Assembly (NCBI GenBank): GCA_964036195.1
Contig: OZ038454.1
Location: 29,746,315 to 29,810,314, forward strand
Origin: Sphaerolaimus hirsutus
Lineage: Eukaryota > Nematoda > Chromadorea > Monhysterida > Sphaerolaimidae
DNA: 64,000 nt
Reading direction: 5' to 3'
Shown: positions 1-11,771 of the stretch, in pieces
How the letters are laid out: each line of letters opens with the position of its first letter
How positions within the stretch are numbered: the stretch's first letter is position 1
Notes under the pieces: generated by a model
The model's database searches: none
What the model saw: only the letters and a program-made list of their open reading frames with translations
Told to the model about the DNA's origin: nothing
Made by a program: the position numbers and the translations under genes

Positions 1-357
1 ATACAAAAATGTACTTTTTTAGCAAATATCAAAAGTGTGGTCATGCAATATCCAAAAATAATTGATTTGTACCAGTAGCTAAGTGTTCTGGCAGTAGCTT
101 TTAGTTGGTCATTTGGTTATTTTATGTTTTGCTTGCAATCTAACTGCTATGAACTAAAGTAGGACGTGATATTTACATGTGATCACACTTGTGATATTTA
201 TTTTTGATGTAAGTGTGCAATTTTAACATAAACATAAAATAACCAAATGACCAGGTAAAAGCTACTGTCAGAACACTTAGCTACTGGTACAAATCATATA
301 ATTTTGGATATTGCATGACCACACTTGTGATATTTGCTAAAAAAGTACATTTTTGTA
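1..357. repeat. Fold-back (inverted repeat) element
   Basis: The first ~130 bases (ATACAAAAATGTAC, then CAGTAGCTAAGTGTTCTG and GGTCATTTGGTTATTTTATG) return as their reverse complement at about 228-357. About 100 bases separate the arms. The left arm starts at the window edge, so the element may extend further left. No coding sequence is visible. Confidence 0.85.
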
Positions 358-360
358 TGA

Positions 361-1700
361 CAGCCCCCTTCCTAAGTATGTTTTATAAAAAATGGAGATA
401 TACAAATGAAAGAGCATTATAAAAAACCTAAGAAGACAATGGAAACTTTTTTCATAAAACTTCATCTGATCTACAAAGTGGAATTGTCTGTGATCATGAC
501 ATCTGTGTTGTTGATCATTTCAAACTGCTGCAGTAAAAAATTGCAGATGTAGTTTTTGGATTAGATTTTTTTATCATAGACTATGCAATTGAGCACAGTT
601 TTTGTGAAAAAAGCTAAGCTCTCAGTTCAGAACTGAAAACTTGGTGCCATTTTCAAAATTTCAGCCATGATTTTCAGTGAGAAAAAAGTCTGATGAAGTT
701 TGTTTGTATGGGCCAATTAATCTCCATAACTAGCTTAGTAAAAATCCAAAATATTTTATTGATAGACAATGTAATTGTAAGGCAAAAGTCATGAATTTCC
801 AAAAAACAGCCTGAAAAACAATGACTTTTGACTTTGATCAATTTTTTCAGTAGGAAGATGACATTTTCAGATACATGAATGGAATTTTTTTGAGTTTCTA
901 TATATGTAGAAATTCTGATGAAATTTGATTATATGGACCAATTAATGTACACAACTATCTTAAAAAAAATCCAAAATATTAAATTGATGGATGATGTCAA
1001 GAAAAAGTTTTGAATTTCTGAAGAAAGACCTGTAAAAATGATGATTTTTGACTTTGATCAAATTTTTTAGTAGAAAGATGACATTTACATATGTATGTAC
1101 AGAGGAATATTTTTAGTTTCTATGTATGAAGATTCCAAATGGGGGTCAGAATTTTTTATGTGAAAAGTGCATCTTTGTATGACAGAACCCATCCAAAGTA
1201 TGTTTAATAAAAAATGGAGATATGCAAATGAAAGAACATGATAAAATAACCAAGTTCATGATGGAAACTTTTTTCATAAAACTTCATTTGGGTCTTCAGA
1301 GTGGAGTTGTCTGTGATGGTGACACAGCTGTCTGGCCATTTCAAACTGATGTAGCAAAAAAAGTGCAGACCTAGTTTTTGGATTTTTTTAAATCATAAAC
1401 TATGCAATTGAGCACAGTTTCTGTGAAAAAAGCTAAGCTAACTTCCAAAAACACTGCCTGAAAAACGATGTCTTTTGACTTTGATCAATTTTTTCACTAG
1501 GAAGATGACATTTTCAGATTTATGTATAGAAATAAATGTTGAGTTTCTATATATGTAGATTACAAATCCACCATAAAAACCGCAAAAAAATTGTTTGTGG
1601 TTAGTTCCTGTGGGGTATGTTTGGTTCTTATGCAAAGCGAGTCTTAGCATACATTCAACATTAACATTAACCGATGTTAGGTAATCAGCAAACATAGATG
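361..1700. repeat. Diverged tandem duplication, period 822 bases
   Basis: The block around GTATGTTTTATAAAAAATGG at 376 recurs at 1,198, a shift of 822 bases. Downstream blocks (AACTTTTTTCATAAAACTTCAT; ATGCAATTGAGCACAGTTT) recur in the same order. A shorter block, TTTGACTTTGATCAATTTTTT, occurs three times (about 825, 1,050 and 1,470). No gene recognised. Confidence 0.75.
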
Positions 1701-1849
1701 AGTGTATCGGGCTAAAGACAGTGTAATTATACTGGAAATTAACACAAAAATGACTGTGTTTCCAATTAAACTTTTACCCTTGCAAAATAAATACACATTT
1801 TGTGTTCAATAATCAACACACATTTGTGAAACAGTGCTTCATGCCTCTT

Positions 1850-1990
1850 TTTAGTGGCTACTAGTGTCGGAATGGCGTCATGGGCCAATTTTCTGTGGCA
1901 CCGGTCGGTGGCATTGGCGCTTTTTCAAATGGCACCGTGGCGCCATTGGCGCTGGCGCGCTGCCGTAAAAGAGCGCCAGTATGGGAAACA
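1850..1990. repeat. GGCGC-rich repeat fragment
   Basis: A short copy of the GGCGCCATTGGCGC-type family seen in fuller form at 18,057, 19,130, 35,363 and 49,703. Small reading frames here are by-products of the GC-rich repeat. Confidence 0.6.
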
Positions 1991-2069
1991 ATATTTCAGG
2001 TTTTCAGCCTGCAAATTAGGTATTCCAGGCGTATTTAAATAAAGTACCTACATACCTATACAAAATGCT

Positions 2070-3770
2070 GTTTTTCCACCATGGTTTCTCGATGTGTAAC
2101 GTTCGCGTAAAAATTCTATCAGTTTTCATAGTAAATAATCGCGTAGAATAAATCGAGGGTGGCATTTTAGGGGGGGTGGGGGTCACGGGTCTTTGGTGTC
2201 GTCCCAGTCCGTTCTACGTCGGCCAATTTTGATGCCCTTCCAGTATGTTGGGGTTTAAATTGGCACTGAGAATAAAATCTTCAGGTTAGTCTGATCATTT
2301 TAAGTATTCATTGACGAAAATCGGCCACGAAATGGCCGAGATACCTATACACTTTTGAATTAACGTGCATCGTTCTTCATGACCAGGGTTGGTTTTATAA
2401 AAATTCATTTTAGTAAAATTGTATAAAAATTGTATAAAATTTTTTTATTTTTTTAATTTTATTCTTGTTTCATTTCATTTTATTTTATTTTATTCCCAAA
2501 AGTCATTAATAAAATAAAATGACACCTTTTACAAAAATTTTACAGAAATTGTACAAAATTTTTACAAAAAACCAGAATCATGCATGCAAGGCCAGAAAAA
2601 TGTTATAATTAGACCTATACATGAAAAACCTGTGACAAATTTTTCCCTTACTTTTCAAAAATTGCATGCAGTATGTATGTCATGCAAAGTGTGAATTGTG
2701 TATCCAAATTTTGTGTTTTTGTATCCATAGTATGTTTTGTATCCAAATCTTATGTTTTTGTATCCAAATGTTCACATAAGATTTGGATTCAACAACAACA
2801 TAATTTGGATACAAAACATAAGATTTAGAAATAAAACATTAGATTTGGACACAATTTGCTTGACAATTGATACTTAAATTTTTACATGTCATGACAATTT
2901 ACACTTTACTTCACATTTGTCATGACAATTGACACTTTGCATGACATTTTACATGACATTTGACACTTTACAATGCTTGGGACTGCCCCCAGATCCGTGA
3001 ATAAACAGGTACAAACTCAAGCAATGAGATAAAATTTTTACAAAAAAGATGAATTTTGATACAATTTTACAAAAATACGAATTTTTATACAATTTTACAA
3101 AAATTTTACAAAAATTCGAATTTTTATACAATTTTTATTTTTATTCTGAAATTTTCCATTTTATTTTATTCTTGAATATTCCATTTTATTTTTATTTTAT
3201 TTTTATTTTTTTCTGAGATTTTGCCAACCCTGTTCATGACCATGAGGTGATTTATGTGGATGGATGAAGTTTGAAGTGCTATAACTTTTGATTGGAACTT
3301 ATTATTGAACTTATTATTTTGGTATACGAAGTCTCTTGGTCTAAAGTATACGATAGCATGTTCAAAAAATATATTTTTCGCATTTAAAAACCGGGTCAAA
3401 TCGGCATGAGGAACTTAGACATCACTAATGCGACGTCAAATATGGAATCAACAGTTCATGCCGATCATTTTAAGTGTTGAACGGCACAAATCGGCCCAGA
3501 AATGGCCGATTTATTGATCATCAAACTCGATCCACAAGATCGGCCATGTAAAATGACCATGTTTTCATAGACCCCCCTTATCTCGGGACTGGGGGATTAT
3601 TCGAGGAAACATAAAAATTTGGTCGCGGCCCCGACCCCGAACCCCAACATACTCGAAGGGCATCAAAACCGGTGACCCCCCAAAAATGTCTCCCTCGATT
3701 TATTGTATGCATGGCGCTGGCGCGATTTGATGTGGCTGGCGCCAATTTTTCTGCCAGCTTACAATGGCTA
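2070..3770. mobile_element. Large palindromic element, interrupted by an hAT-like insertion
   Basis: The left part (TTGATGCCCTTCCAGTATGT, GATCATTTTAAGT, AAATGGCCGAGAT) is matched in inverted order on the right (ACATACTCGAAGGGCATCAA, GATCATTTTAAGTGTTG, AATGGCCGATTT). A related copy lies at about 39,700-40,270. The 2,394-3,232 insertion sits in the middle. Confidence 0.65.
2394..3232. mobile_element. hAT-like non-autonomous element, TIR CAGGGTTGG
   Basis: The ends are CAGGGTTGGTTTTATAAA and TTTTGCCAACCCTG. An exact 8-bp target duplication, TTCATGAC, flanks both sides (2,386-2,393 and 3,233-3,240), as expected of hAT transposons. The AT-rich interior has no transposase. Related copies lie at 24,560-24,724, 25,129-26,208 and about 35,881-37,405. 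Confidence 0.85.
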
Positions 3771-4484
3771 GGGCTAAACTGCCCTCCATACGCACTCGCA
3801 CACGTTTGCATTTATTGAGCTAGTGTTCCAGCTCGCAGTGCGGCCGCGTTGTCATGTCAACAGATGAACACAATTCCTTCTCTGTGTGGATATTTTAACT
3901 TGTGTTACGTCGAATTGTCATTGCTTTGCATCCATGATTACCGTATTTTTACACATGTAAATGTAAATACGAGGTTTTGTGATGTTTTTGAAGCATTTTT
4001 AGGTCGTATATATGTTTATGTATCATACACACTTTCTTCCTGTGCATGGCGAGTTTTTTGCGTTCTTATTCCCTTCGATCTCACAGAAATATCTGAATCT
4101 TAATTTCCAAAAAATTATCACCCATCCGCATAATTAGCGATTTTGCAAATAATTTTGAAGCGGTTTTTGTAATCTGTTTTTCTGTTGACTGTTGTCTGCA
4201 TTAAAAACAATACACAGTATTGTAGCACTTAATCTATTCTGAAATTATCAATTCATTCCATTCCCCAAATTAGTATTGTGAAAACGTAAAGTATTTATTT
4301 TTAACTTTTACACTAATGTGTAAAAGGTGAGTAAAAAAAGTTTTTCCAGAGAAAACGTATAAAAACAATGAGTATTTCTCTCACAAAAATAATGTAAAAT
4401 TGGTGTGTGGTTTTCAATTTTTGCTCTGAAATACACTAAAGATATGTTTTTCTCTCCTGATAAGTATTTCTTAGGAAAATGTCC

Positions 4485-4938
4485 TACCGTATTACCTCGA
4501 ATTATCCCCCCTTGAACTAACCCCCACCTCGAATAAACCCCCTTTCAAAATGGGCTGGGGAAATAATAACCCCCCTCGAAATACCCCCCCCCCCACGGAA
4601 TGATGTGCGTCATGTACATAAACAATACGTCATGTATGCAATGTACATGATGTATATTACTGTTAATTTGCATTGCAACTACACATAGACTAGTTTGTGT
4701 AGCTATCAACGTTTTATTGTACAAATGTCTCCTGTTTGGACACATTTATTACCTGTTTTGGGTATGCAAATGACTACTATTTACTACGAAACTTACGAAA
4801 ATTTCTGGCGAAATAATAAAAAAAAACCTCGATAAAAAAACCCCTCGAATTAACCCTCTCGAATTAACCCCCCCTCAAATTTTGCTGGCGAAATAATAAA
4901 CCCCCATGCCCATGGGGGTATTTCTAGGGAATACGGTA
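4485..4938. mobile_element. TACCGTATT-family MITE
   Basis: Starts TACCGTATTACCTCGAA and ends in GGAATACGGTA. The sub-terminal parts are C runs (AACCCCCC) and their G-run complement. The conserved centre contains the motif ATGTACATGATGTA. Confidence 0.8.
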
Positions 4939-5429
4939 TGTTTGTTGCTTTCTGTCTAGGACATTTCTGTCCCCTTAAAATACATTTTCTGTACTCGCGT
5001 ACTTTCAAAAAGTACGCGTGTCATACCGGTATTTTTTCGGGAGGTAACGTAAACATATTTACGCAGTAAGTGAGTATACGTATTTATCGAGTAAACATAA
5101 ATATGCTTTAACAACTATGCTATATGTACCCACCCATATGATGCGCGTCGCCAATTGAAATTGAATGTAAAATGACACTTTATAAATATTTTACGCAGAA
5201 TAAACAGCCGGAATTGCCGCAGACATGAATACAGAAACGACTATACCTAGATATCTATATGTATTCATCATAAACGACAACTCAAAACAGTGCCACACCC
5301 TGTAAAACATGCGTCAGCCATGAGCACGACCAGGTGCCATTCCCAGACACTGTGAAATCCCCACTAGTTGTCGAGTAAATGTTGTGAAATTGTCAAAAAA
5401 ACATGTAATTACAATGCCATGTAAAAGTG

Positions 5430-5610
5430 AAATCAAAGTAAAGAGGGCCATGGCGCTTTTGGCGCATACGCTACCTTGCTGTAGCGCCATTGGTGCTTGG
5501 CGCCATGCCCACGAAAAGCGCCATGGTCTATGGCGCTATTTTCGCCCGGCGCCAGGAAGAAAACGGCTAATGGCACATCACCAGTCATAGATGGCGCAAT
5601 GTCCCAATTT
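5430..5610. repeat. GGCGC-rich repeat
   Basis: Alternating GGCGC/GCGCC words of the same family as at 1,850. No gene inferred. Confidence 0.5.
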
Positions 5611-5995
5611 GCGCCAACATTTCACTTTGAGACATCTTTTTATCAGAGCCCTTATATGAAGATGGCAGGAAGCTAAAAAATTCAAAATCGATATAAATAA
5701 AATTGGCTAAAAATCGGTATATAACCTATATGTATATATTGATGAAGATAGTGATTATAGGGGTGAAAATTAGCAAAATGGAGCAAATTTTAGTGATTTA
5801 GAACCAATTTTGAGCTTTCACTCTTCTTTGTTCAATACAAGCTTGTGAATGTCACAATGTGACAGTGAAATTTGTGCTTGCGGCAACAAAAAGTCCGCTT
5901 GTGACATTCACAAGCGCACAAGCACTTGGGCCGCCTATGTGCCCAGTCTTTGGCTACTTGAGGGGGCTTTTAGCAGTGTGAGCGAGTGGCACCAG

Positions 5996-6199
5996 CAGCA
6001 CAAGCTGGGCCAGTTCCCCTTGGCAAGCAGCCAGCGCGGCGTACTCGACTGGCTCGTTCGCAGTGCCGGGCGAGGTGCCGCGGCTGCACGACGCCAGTTT
6101 GCGGGCGCTCAGTGCGCTGCTGCTCGCCCTGCTCGCCATCGTGTCCTTCGGGGCCAATTTGGCTGTGTTCGCCCTCGTGCCCGCCTCGCCGCAGCTCAG
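5996..6199 (+). CDS. GPCR-like gene, exon with extracellular N-part and TM1
   Basis: This exon encodes a hydrophobic helix (ALLLALLAIVSFGANLAVFA) followed by a short cytoplasmic turn ending PQLR, as at TM1 and the first intracellular loop of class A G-protein-coupled receptors. The GAN triplet sits where the family's GN motif lies. The acceptor is uncertain: GGCACCAG at 5,995 or GGGCCAG at 6,012. The donor is CTCAG|GTTCTA, phase 2. It joins in frame to the exon at 7,055, where the split codon becomes Arg. Upstream exons and any signal peptide were not found. Assignment to a GPCR is by family resemblance; no subfamily is claimed. Confidence 0.65.
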
Positions 6200-6620
6200 G
6201 TTCTATTTTAGCTGGTGCTGGTTGGGAAATTTGCAAATTCACAGATTTGATGGCTTTTTTCGAGGTTTTTTGATTGGTATTTTCGGTTGAAAATGATTCA
6301 TTTTTAGTAGATTATTAGAAAATGCGATAATTTGATGCGGAAAATGTGAAAAGCAATAAAGGATTCGAAATTCAAAAAGAAAAGAAAACCAGATTTGAAA
6401 TAGGTACAAATTTAAAACTGATTTGAAGTTTTGAAGGTTTGAAGTTTTATGATATCTGATTTTCACCCAACCACAACCTGTAAAATGTGAAATGATAAGT
6501 GTAAAGTTATACTGTGAAAATTTTATTGATGCGTATATATTGTTGTTAAATGTCAAACTTTTGTCAAACGTCAGTGGAAAATAACTCCCACCCCCTGAAA
6601 ATGCCCTAGACCGAAGCATA

Positions 6621-7033
6621 TACCGTATTACCTCGAAATACCCCCAGGGGGTTTATTATTTCGCCAGCAAAATTTGAGGGGGGGGATAATTCGAGGGGGG
6701 GGTCTATTATTTCGCCAGAAATTTTCGGAAATTCCCCATACTCAGACGTAGAAAAATCAAACAAATACATAGATGTAGATGTCTTTAAAGGCATATAAAA
6801 CTGTATACAACTGTATATACACTTAAACCCTTCCTTAACATTACTCAATCATCAGTTTTAACGTGTGTTCTGCATTGTACATATCACAAACTGTTGTATT
6901 TGTCATGTACGTTAGCTTTACACTCAATTTTAGGGGGGGGGGGGTATTTCGAGGGGGGGGGGGGTTATTATTTCCTCAGCCAAATTTTAGGGTTAATTCA
7001 AGGGGGGGGGGGGTAATTCGAGGTAATACGGTA
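6621..7033. mobile_element. TACCGTATT-family MITE inside the GPCR intron
   Basis: Starts TACCGTATTACCTCGAAAT and ends AATTCGAGGTAATACGGTA. It lies wholly between the two receptor exons and ends 21 bases before the acceptor. Its centre closely matches that of the next copy at 7,338-7,776, in the same orientation. Confidence 0.85.
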
Positions 7034-7054
7034 ATCAAAAAAGCCACCCCGCAG

Positions 7055-7245
7055 ACGTATAAAATTTTACTGGACGTTGTCGAACGTGGCGCTGGTGAAC
7101 GTGTTGGACACGGGCGCGAACATGCTGCTCTCGGTGCTCTACGTTGCCAACGGACGTTGGTGGCCGGCGGGGCAAACGTACGCAAACGTCACCTGCGCGC
7201 TCAGCGCCGCCCTGGCGCTGCTCGTTGCTATCGAGTCCTTGGCTG
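7055..7245 (+). CDS. GPCR-like gene, exon with TM2-TM3
   Basis: Acceptor CCCCGCAG|A, phase 2, matches the donor at 6,199. The encoded stretch (SNVALVNVLDTGANMLLSVL, then a loop with GRWWPAG, then Cys and ALSAALALLVAIESLAG) reads as TM2, extracellular loop 1 and TM3 of a class A receptor. The Asp in NVLD fits the conserved TM2 Asp, the Trp pair fits the WxxG loop, and the Cys fits the TM3 disulphide Cys. The donor is TTGGCTG|GTTTGT, phase 1. The DRY region and TM4-TM7 were not found, so the gene is incomplete here or continues past the following MITEs. The phase match with the first exon is the main support that both are real. Confidence 0.7.
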
Positions 7246-7337
7246 GTTTGTTTGGTTGTTGGGCCTGTCAAAACTAGCGCGATTCTCTTTCCACCTTCGG
7301 TCCGCTTTTGCTTTATTCTACACTTTTATTTTACACG

Positions 7338-7776
7338 TACCGTATTACCTCAAATACCCCCAGGGGGTTTATTATTTCGCCAGCAAAATTTGAGGGGGGA
7401 TAATTCGAGGGGGGGGGGGGCTTATTCGAGGGGGGGGGGGTCTATTATTTCGCCAGAAATTTTCGGAAATTCCCCATACTCGGACGTAGAAAAATCGAAC
7501 AATTACTTAGATGTTTATGTCTTTATAGGTATATATAACTGTATATACACATAAACCCTTCCCTAATGTCACTCAATCTTCAGTTTTAACGTGTGTTCTG
7601 CATTGTACAGATCACAAACTGCGGTATTTGTCATGTACGTTCTCTTTACACTCAATGTTAGGGGGGTATTTCGAGGGGGGGGGGGTTTATTATTTCCTCA
7701 GCCGAATTTTAGGGGGGTATTTCGAGGGGGGGGGGGGTTAATTCGAGGGGGGGGGATAATTCGAGGTAATACGGTA
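7338..7776. mobile_element. TACCGTATT-family MITE
   Basis: Starts TACCGTATTACCTC and ends GAGGTAATACGGTA. Interior near-identical to the 6,621 copy, with longer G runs. Confidence 0.85.
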
Positions 7777-7832
7777 AATACCGATGGACATTTTTTATCG
7801 GCGTCAATCACCAATTCCCTCAAAAACATAGG

Positions 7833-8284
7833 TACCGTATTACCTCTAATATAAGGTATACCTCAGATTCTCAGATTCGTCAGATTTTTTGGGCCAAAAG
7901 TTATACCTTATATTAGAGGGTACCTTATATTAGAGGGTACCTTCAATTTTGCTCGCCAGATTTTCGTCTGGTCAACTATTCAAAGTTTCTCTTCGAGTGA
8001 ACGGTGTCGCCGTATTTTGACACATTTTTCAGCGGCGGAAATCGACGAAGAGTTATCGCAGTTGCCCTTCGGCACCATTTTCATCATTTTCCGCCATGTT
8101 TAGCAACCGTTTGTATTATTTTGCGCGTTTTGGCACGCAGCCAGCTGTGCTTTATTAGAGATATGCCTTATATTAGAGGGTACCTTATATTTATTTCATT
8201 GCGTTCAAAATGGCCAAAAGTTATACCTTATATTAGAGGGTACCTTATATTAGAGGGATGCCTTATATTGGAGGTAATACGGTA
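7833..8284. mobile_element. TACCGTATT-ended MITE with TATTAGAGGG repeats
   Basis: Shares the terminal TACCGTATTACCTC and GAGGTAATACGGTA, but the interior is different: repeated ACCTTATATTAGAGGGT units. It is a second subfamily with the same ends. Confidence 0.8.
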
Positions 8285-8969
8285 GCTGTAAAGCGATCGG
8301 GATTCGGGACACGGCTTACGCAATTTTTTTATTGTTACTATCATATTTACCTATTTTTTATTGAGGATAGACATTTTGCTTGTGATACGCATGGGCAGAT
8401 AAAGCGAACTTAAAATTTGGATAAACATTTGGACACTGGGAAAAAGCAGAGTTGTTAAAATACCGGTATTTTTGGAAAATGTAAGTGTAAGTGTAAATAC
8501 ACTTTCCAAATTTTGAGTATAGATTCTAAAAGTGTAAGGCGGCGTTTACACGGATTTCATGGCTACGACAAATCTTTTTTTTTAAGTTTCATAACTGCGG
8601 AATAAAGTTCCATATTCACGAGTAAAAATGGTTGAGTATATATCATACTTAGGTGTATATGTGTGTGTAATTTCAGTTCAATTGGCTTAGTCATTAAATA
8701 GTTATGGACCGTTGCATTTTTTTTATTCCGTCGGGCCTTCCGACAGCTTTCCGACAAATCTGAAAAAACTCGATTTTCACGCTGCGACAGTGTGAGGATC
8801 ACAGATTGTCGTCACACGCAGAATCTGACAGTATGACAAAGTGGTTGATATTTGTCAAAAAGCTGTGAACGTGTTTTTTAAGTGACGACAATGTGTCTTA
8901 TTGTGTATGCATTGTAAAATGGCATGAACAAACTGAATTATGTGACTAATTAATGATTTCAGCACATTT

Positions 8970-9169
8970 NNNNNNNNNNNNNNNNNNNNNNNNNNNNNNN
9001 NNNNNNNNNNNNNNNNNNNNNNNNNNNNNNNNNNNNNNNNNNNNNNNNNNNNNNNNNNNNNNNNNNNNNNNNNNNNNNNNNNNNNNNNNNNNNNNNNNNN
9101 NNNNNNNNNNNNNNNNNNNNNNNNNNNNNNNNNNNNNNNNNNNNNNNNNNNNNNNNNNNNNNNNNNNNN
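8970..9169. other. Assembly gap (200 N)
   Basis: Exactly 200 N, a conventional placeholder for a gap of unknown size. Confidence 0.99.
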
Positions 9170-9515
9170 TCATTTCACGTCATCATCATTTCACGTCAGA
9201 GTGTCAGGGAACAACTTGACATTTCACGTCAGACTTTTGCAAGCAATAGTCTGACGTGAAATGTCGAGTTGTTCCCTGACACTGTGACGTGAAATGATGA
9301 TGACGTGAAATGATAAAACTTGAATTTTTCAATTCGCTCTAGTTGTGGCTGATAACACTCAGTTTTGGACACGATTAAGGTATTGATTCATATATTATCC
9401 TTAGAAAATTGTAGACCCGTAGCATGATCCACACTCGTGTAATTAATTTCACGACAACATTTCACGTCATCATTTCACGTCGAATCGACGCTGAGCTCTA
9501 ATTCCCGCTTTATGG
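9170..9515. repeat. Fold-back element with TTTCACGTCA motifs
   Basis: Two arms of about 65 bases around 9,241 mirror each other (GTCAGGGAACAACTTGACAT / reverse complement). Further ACGTGAAATG motifs follow to about 9,480. The left side runs into the assembly gap, which may have failed to assemble because of the hairpin. A related end occurs at about 39,220-39,260. Confidence 0.75.
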
Positions 9516-9944
9516 GTGATTTTGAGAATATAAATATGATTAAATATAATATTGGGAAATGTGTAAAAAAATAAATAAATAGTGCTTTTCCTCGAAATAC
9601 TCCCTCAAAATCAGCACTCGAAACCCGATTGTACCAGTATTTTTACAGGGTTCAAAAAATTCACAACTGCAATATACATTCTAGCGACAAATGCAACAAG
9701 TTGCCTATTCGTAGACGCTCTTTACGAAAAATAACACTTCAAATTTTCAGCTTTCAACAAATAGTTTGCAATCGCTATCCCTCAGACAAAATATTCACAA
9801 AATACGTTTCAAAACACAAAATACACAAAATAAAACTAAAACCATGTCAACACCACCCCCCCAACAAAAAGCCAACCAAAACTCGCAATCCCTAGCCAAA
9901 CTCAGTTCACCATCAGCACCATTTTGCCTGTCAACTCGAATCAC

Positions 9945-10068
9945 GCAAAGCAAGCTGGCATCGAGCCAACCCGACCCGGGGGCCCACGTTTCCGGGTCGT
10001 CGTCGTTGGTGGAGAACAGCGCGAACACCGCGTCGCCGCTGGCGCACAGGCTGCCCAACGTCCAGTTT
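9945..10068 (-). CDS. Unrecognised gene, exon E (minus strand)
   Basis: Acceptor CCCCCAG|A, phase 2; donor CTTTGC|GTGATT, phase 0. The 41 full codons are almost all G/C at position 3 and read NWTLGSLCASGDAVFALFST and onward through a DDD run to LDASLLC. This GC3 bias matches exons A, B and D to its right, so it probably belongs to the same gene or a neighbour. Its phase does not match any visible donor in exon D, and exon D ends in a stop, so the link is unproven. No family recognised. Confidence 0.5.
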
Positions 10069-10085
10069 CTGGGGGTAGAGAGTGT

Positions 10086-10175
10086 GGGTGAATTGAATTG
10101 ATAGGGTGAATTGAGTTGATAGGGTCAATTGAGTTGATAGGGTGATTTGAGTTGATAGGGTGAATTGAGTTTATA
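10086..10175. repeat. 18-bp minisatellite, five units
   Basis: Five head-to-tail copies of GGGTGAATTGAGTTGATA with single-base differences, beginning 18 bases upstream of exon E in gene orientation (intronic). Confidence 0.95.
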
Positions 10176-10404
10176 GTTAATGGATTCAATGAGAAAAGGT
10201 TTATTTTTTCATGTTGAATTAGGATGTGAATGAAATGCTTCCACACACTGTCGGCGTGAAGAAAACAAAATTGTTCAAACGTAAGAATAAAAAGGGTTTC
10301 ATGCGTGGAAAATGCGTTTTTCTCATTTTATTTTTTGTGAAAGTGGGTACATGTGTTGCGTTGGCATATTTTTGCATTTGGAATAAGTATATGCGTATGG
10401 AAAC

Positions 10405-10685
10405 TGGTGATGGAAAAGGCACCGGAAAAAATGGCACCGCACCACACCGGTACCGGTGCCATCTTGGAAAAAATTGCACCGGCACCCTGGGGGCCGGTGC
10501 TAGCACCGAAAGGCACCGCACCGCGCACCAGGCTGGAGGTTCCAAGGTATTTATTGGGTATTTTCTTAGAGGCCCTGCACCCTCGGAAAGGCATTTCTAT
10601 GAATTCTCAGCACCGGTGCTGGTGCCCTTTGGTGCCCAGCACCGGTGCTGGTGCCCCGGCGCCTTTCCACCACTAATGGGAACTA
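10405..10685. mobile_element. GCACCGGTGCC-rich element
   Basis: Begins GTGATGGAAAAGGCACCGG. The body is dense in GGTGCCGGTGC words with self-complementary GCACCGGTGC. Related ends (GGTGCCTTTTCCATCACTA) occur at 32,880. Reading frames inside are repeat artefacts. Confidence 0.65.
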
Positions 10686-10691
10686 GCTGCC

Positions 10692-10830
10692 CGTAACGAT
10701 GGCAAACCCCCTGGAAAAAAAGTATTCAAAATTTTTAAGTATTTTTTTCTAAAATGATTTTTTTCCCAAAGTAGTTTTCTAATTTTCGAATTTAGTTTTC
10801 GAATTTTCGAATCTTTTTTGCCATCGTTAG
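10692..10830. mobile_element. Short TIR element, TAACGATGGCAAA ends
   Basis: Starts GTAACGATGGCAAACCCCC and ends TTTTTTGCCATCGTTAGC. The interior is TTTCGAATTTTCGAA. The same ends recur at about 24,120, 37,970, 41,410, 48,230 and 49,390. Confidence 0.7.
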
Positions 10831-10840
10831 CTGGCCGGAC

Positions 10841-11065
10841 TTATATGCGAGCGCAGGCACCCCAAGCGTGCACCAACTCGTGCTCATAGGACACGAATGT
10901 AAAGGTGTCAGTGGTGGTGAGCAGCGTGGCGGCGCGGTGCAGCTGCAGCTCGATGCCGTGCAGCGTGCAGAAGGCGCTCACGAACGTGTCGCTGTGCCCG
11001 TCCACACCGGCGATCATCAGCCGCGCGTGGTATTGGTACGGCGCCACCGGGTTGTCCACGCGTTG
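10841..11065 (-). CDS. Unrecognised gene, exon D, ends in stop (minus strand)
   Basis: Acceptor GTATTTACAG|CAACGC, then 74 codons and TAA. Third positions are strongly G/C. The peptide starts QRVDNPVAPYQYHARLMIAG and continues through FCTLHGIELQLHRAA to a His/Trp-rich C-terminus. The TAA lies at the edge of the TAACGATGG element, so the true exon may have been longer before that insertion, or this may be the terminal exon. Phase 0 on entry agrees with the shorter version of exon C. No domain recognised; predicted soluble. Confidence 0.55.
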   Translation of the reverse strand, partial: QRVDNPVAPYQYHARLMIAGVDGHSDTFVSAFCTLHGIELQLHRAATLLTTTDTFTFVSYEHELVHAWGACARI

Positions 11066-11174
11066 CTGTAAATACAGTTGGAGTTGCCATTTCAGAGGTG
11101 CTTTGCTTTTAGTTGAAGGCTGCAATTTTGGAAACTGAAAATGATAAGTTTGTTTTAAGCGCGTTTGAGTTGAT

Positions 11175-11586
11175 TACCGTTTACCTCGAATTATTACCCC
11201 CTTGAATAAACCCCCCCTCTTTAATTAACTCCTCCCTCAAAATAGGCTGGGGAAAAAATCCCCCCCTCGAAATCCCCCCCGTCCAGAATGATGTACATCA
11301 TTTGTGCAATGTACATGATGTATTTATTACTGGTAATAAGCATTGAAGGTACACATAGACAAGTTTGTGTAGCTAGGTATCATGTACCAATATATCCTGT
11401 TTAGACACATTTTGTTACCTGTTTTGGGTAAACAGGTGTCTACTGTTTACTACGATCCGTATAAAAATTTCTGACAAAAATATAACCCCCCCCTGGAACA
11501 AGCCCCCCCCCCCTCGAATTAACCCCCCTCCAATTTTGCTAGTGAAATAATAAACCCCTATGGGGGTATTTCGAGGTAATACGGTA
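11175..11586. mobile_element. TACCGT-ended MITE in the C-D intron
   Basis: Starts TACCGTTTACCTCGAATTA and ends TTTCGAGGTAATACGGTA. It carries the same ATGTACATGATGTA centre as the copy at 4,485. Confidence 0.8.
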
Positions 11587-11771
11587 TCTTTATTTGAGTT
11601 GGACAGAGTTGACGGACTGATCTGATCCATAAGGACATCCTTGAATCCCCGCCCCCCCCCCACCGTTGGATAACAGTGCGGAATATTATACCCTTGAGCT
11701 GAGCAAATGCCCGCATAGCATAACACACAATTTCATACGCTCATTAGTCATTAGCATGTTGGCCGCCTTAC

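Noticed and set aside
5849-5994. Frame upstream of the receptor TM1 exon
   Set aside because: It is in a different frame from TM1 and lies in TTGTGACATTCACAAGC inverted-repeat sequence. An acceptor near 5,995 explains the exon start better.
10219-10696. Overlapping open frames in the GCACCGGTGCC element
   Set aside because: Open in several frames because of repeat composition. The same frames recur at 19.5, 22.2 and 32.7 kb.
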